From contig JAJYTI010000136.1 of the NCBI GenBank assembly GCA_021793135.1, positions 1 to 5,777 of the forward strand: a stretch of 5,777 nucleotides of DNA, given 5' to 3'. Both the position numbers and the translations under genes were made by a program. The DNA is from Bacteroidota bacterium. GTDB lineage: Bacteria; Bacteroidota; Bacteroidia; Flavobacteriales; Flavobacteriaceae. Numbering within the stretch: the stretch's first letter is position 1; every line of letters begins with the position of its first letter. The notes under the pieces are model-generated. The model saw only the letters and a list, made by a program, of their open reading frames with translations. It had not been told where the DNA came from and made no database searches. Positions 4,139 through 5,777 of this stretch are shown piece after piece.

Positions 4139-5777
4139 TTAAACGTTAAATTTCTTTACTTCCTTTGCAACTTCGGATGAAACCATTTTTGCAAAGTCTG
4201 CGATGGGCATTACACCTAAATCGCCTTCACCATGTCTACGTACAGATACTGTGCCATCTTTCTCTTCTTGTTCTCCAACAATCAGCATAAATGGTACTTT
4301 ATTCATTTCCGCATCACGGATTTTTCGACCAATAGTCTCATTTCTATGGTCTACCACAGCGCGAATTTCGTCATTTTTAAGCACATTTAAAACTTTTTCT
4401 GCATATTTTTCATGTTTCTCGCTCAATGACAGGATAATAACCTGTTCTGGCATTAACCATAATGGGAAATTTCCTGCGGTGTTTTCAAGCAAAATAGCTA
4501 TAAAACGTTCCATGCTTCCAAATGGCGCTCTGTGGATCATTACAGGTCGATGTGGTTGATTATCACTTCCTATATATTCTAATTCAAAACGTTCTGGTAA
4601 GTTATAATCTACTTGTATAGTTCCTAATTGCCAGCTTCTCCCTAAGGCATCTTTTACCATAAAGTCTAACTTGGGACCATAGAAAGCAGCTTCGCCAGTT
4701 TCTACAACATAACGTAACCTTTTTTCTTTCGCCGCATTTATAATTGCAGCTTCCGCTTTTTCCCAGTTTTCAGTAGAACCGATATATTTTTCTGGGGTTT
4801 CCGGATCTCGTACAGATACTTGTGCAGTAAAATCAGAGAACCCTAAAGACTCAAATACGTATAGTACTAAATCTATTACTTTTTTGAACTCGTCATCTAA
4901 TTGATCAGGAGTACAGAAAATATGAGCATCATCCTGTGTGAAACCTCTTACACGTGTTAATCCGTGTAGCTCTCCACTTTGCTCGTATCTGTACACTGTA
5001 CCAAATTCAGCAAAACGTTTTGGTAAATCTTTGTATGACCATTGTGCGGATTTGTATATTTCACAGTGGTGTGGACAGTTCATGGGTTTTAACATGAACT
5101 CTTCTCCTTCATGTGGAGTTTTTATAGGTTGGAAACTATCTTCACCATATTTATCCCAGTGACCCGAAGTTACATATAAATCTTTATGGCCAATGTGCGG
5201 AGAAATAACCATTTCGTATCCAGCTGCTTCTTGTGCCTCACGTAAAAACTTTTCAAGTCTATTACGTAATGCGGCTCCTTTTGGTAGCCATAATGGTAAT
5301 CCTTGACCTACTTTTTGTGAAAAGGTAAATAAGCCTAACTCTCTACCTAGTTTTCTATGGTCACGTTTTTTTGCCTCTTCTAGGAACTCTAAATACTCTT
5401 TTAAATCCTTTTGTTTGGGGAAACTTACGCCATAAATACGCGTTAATTGCTGGTTGTTTTCATCACCTCGCCAATAGGCACCAGCGATATTCATCAGTTT
5501 GAAGGCTCTTATAAAACCGGTGTTTGGAATATGTCCACCACGGCATAAATCTGTAAAAGTATCGTGATCACAAAAAGTAATAGTTTCGTCCTCTAGGTTT
5601 TCAATTAACTCAACCTTGAATTCGTTGTCTTTCTCCTTATAATAGTCTAAGGCTTCCTGCTTAGTAACAGCACGCATTTTAAACTCATGCTTTTCTCTAG
5701 CTATCTCCAGCATTCGCTTCTCTATAGCAGGGAAATCATTTTCAGATATAGTATGCTCTCCCATGTCAATATCATAG
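4139..5777 (-). CDS. thrS: Threonyl-tRNA synthetase (5' end outside window)
   Basis: A class-II synthetase that joins threonine to tRNA-Thr and edits mischarged Ser-tRNA. The frame is open to the window edge: the codons before the ATG at 5764 read YDID, as in relatives, so that ATG is internal. About 545 residues are visible and roughly the first 100 (TGS domain and part of the editing domain with its HxxxH motif) are missing. Counting from that Met, editing-site residues appear in DLCRGGH (Cys74, His78). Motif 2 is VYRYEQSGELHGLTRVRG with Arg259, and motif 3 is HRAPFGSMERFIAIL with Arg420. The three zinc ligands that recognise threonine are all present: Cys230 in KPMNCPHH, His281 in TQDDAHIFC and His411. 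The anticodon-binding domain runs from about 436 to the end (KKFNV). It is the first visible gene of the operon; any thrS leader is outside the window. Confidence 0.98.
   Translation of the reverse strand, partial: YDIDMGEHTISENDFPAIEKRMLEIAREKHEFKMRAVTKQEALDYYKEKDNEFKVELIENLEDETITFCDHDTFTDLCRGGHIPNTGFIRAFKLMNIAGAYWRGDENNQQLTRIYGVSFPKQKDLKEYLEFLEEAKKRDHRKLGRELGLFTFSQKVGQGLPLWLPKGAALRNRLEKFLREAQEAAGYEMVISPHIGHKDLYVTSGHWDKYGEDSFQPIKTPHEGEEFMLKPMNCPHHCEIYKSAQWSYKDLPKRFAEFGTVYRYEQSGELHGLTRVRGFTQDDAHIFCTPDQLDDEFKKVIDLVLYVFESLGFSDFTAQVSVRDPETPEKYIGSTENWEKAEAAIINAAKEKRLRYVVETGEAAFYGPKLDFMVKDALGRSWQLGTIQVDYNLPERFELEYIGSDNQPHRPVMIHRAPFGSMERFIAILLENTAGNFPLWLMPEQVIILSLSEKHEKYAEKVLNVLKNDEIRAVVDHRNETIGRKIRDAEMNKVPFMLIVGEQEEKDGTVSVRRHGEGDLGVMPIADFAKMVSSEVAKEVKKFNV

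Noticed and set aside
4203..4559. Open frames of 74-118 codons on the plus strand opposite thrS
   Set aside because: They lie antisense to conserved ThrS sequence, show no recognisable protein features and have the composition expected of a shadow frame.
1..5777. Mobile element, CRISPR array, toxin-antitoxin or defence system
   Set aside because: I saw no repeat array, transposase, terminal inverted repeats or recognised defence gene; all coding space is taken by the seven genes listed.

Overview
The window is AT-rich chromosomal DNA from a member of the Bacteroidetes, most likely a marine Flavobacteriaceae-type species. The evidence is the protein sequences (a DnaB with an acidic tail ending in DDIPF, a secreted family typical of flavobacteria, and an IF-3 beginning AIRRRRGRRP), the near absence of Shine-Dalgarno sites, and the A/T-rich spacers. 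I cannot name a genus with confidence. There are seven protein genes, two of them cut by the window edges. I see no RNA gene, mobile element, CRISPR array or phage gene.

Left part, plus strand (1-1826): the 3' third of dnaB, the replicative helicase, then after 31 bases a complete gene for an exported protein of 419 residues. Relatives of that protein are often labelled 'asparagine synthetase B', but nothing here supports that activity. It looks more like a periplasmic protein with a class-I glutamine-amidotransferase-like (GATase1-like) fold.

Middle, minus strand (1829-2797): a secreted OmpA-family protein. A jelly-roll-like N-terminal module is joined to a C-terminal peptidoglycan-binding OmpA domain. 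Its stop codon lies two bases from the stop of the convergent plus-strand gene.

Right part, minus strand (2811-5777): the conserved translation operon thrS - infC - rpmI - rplT, read right to left and closed by a strong intrinsic terminator. ThrS charges tRNA-Thr, IF-3 controls start-codon selection and subunit dissociation, and L35 and L20 are 50S proteins (L20 is an early assembly protein). infC has no AUG at its true beginning; it probably starts at AUA just after the thrS stop, in line with the family's habit of rare start codons. The 112-base rpmI-rplT spacer can form an irregular long-range stem that could be an L20-type control site.

This is mostly ordinary housekeeping DNA and I found no convincing new multi-gene system. 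The points most worth a second look are the SSB-like tip on DnaB, the AUA start of infC, the structured rpmI-rplT spacer, the terminator placed 13 bases before the OmpA-family start codon, and the misnamed exported protein.
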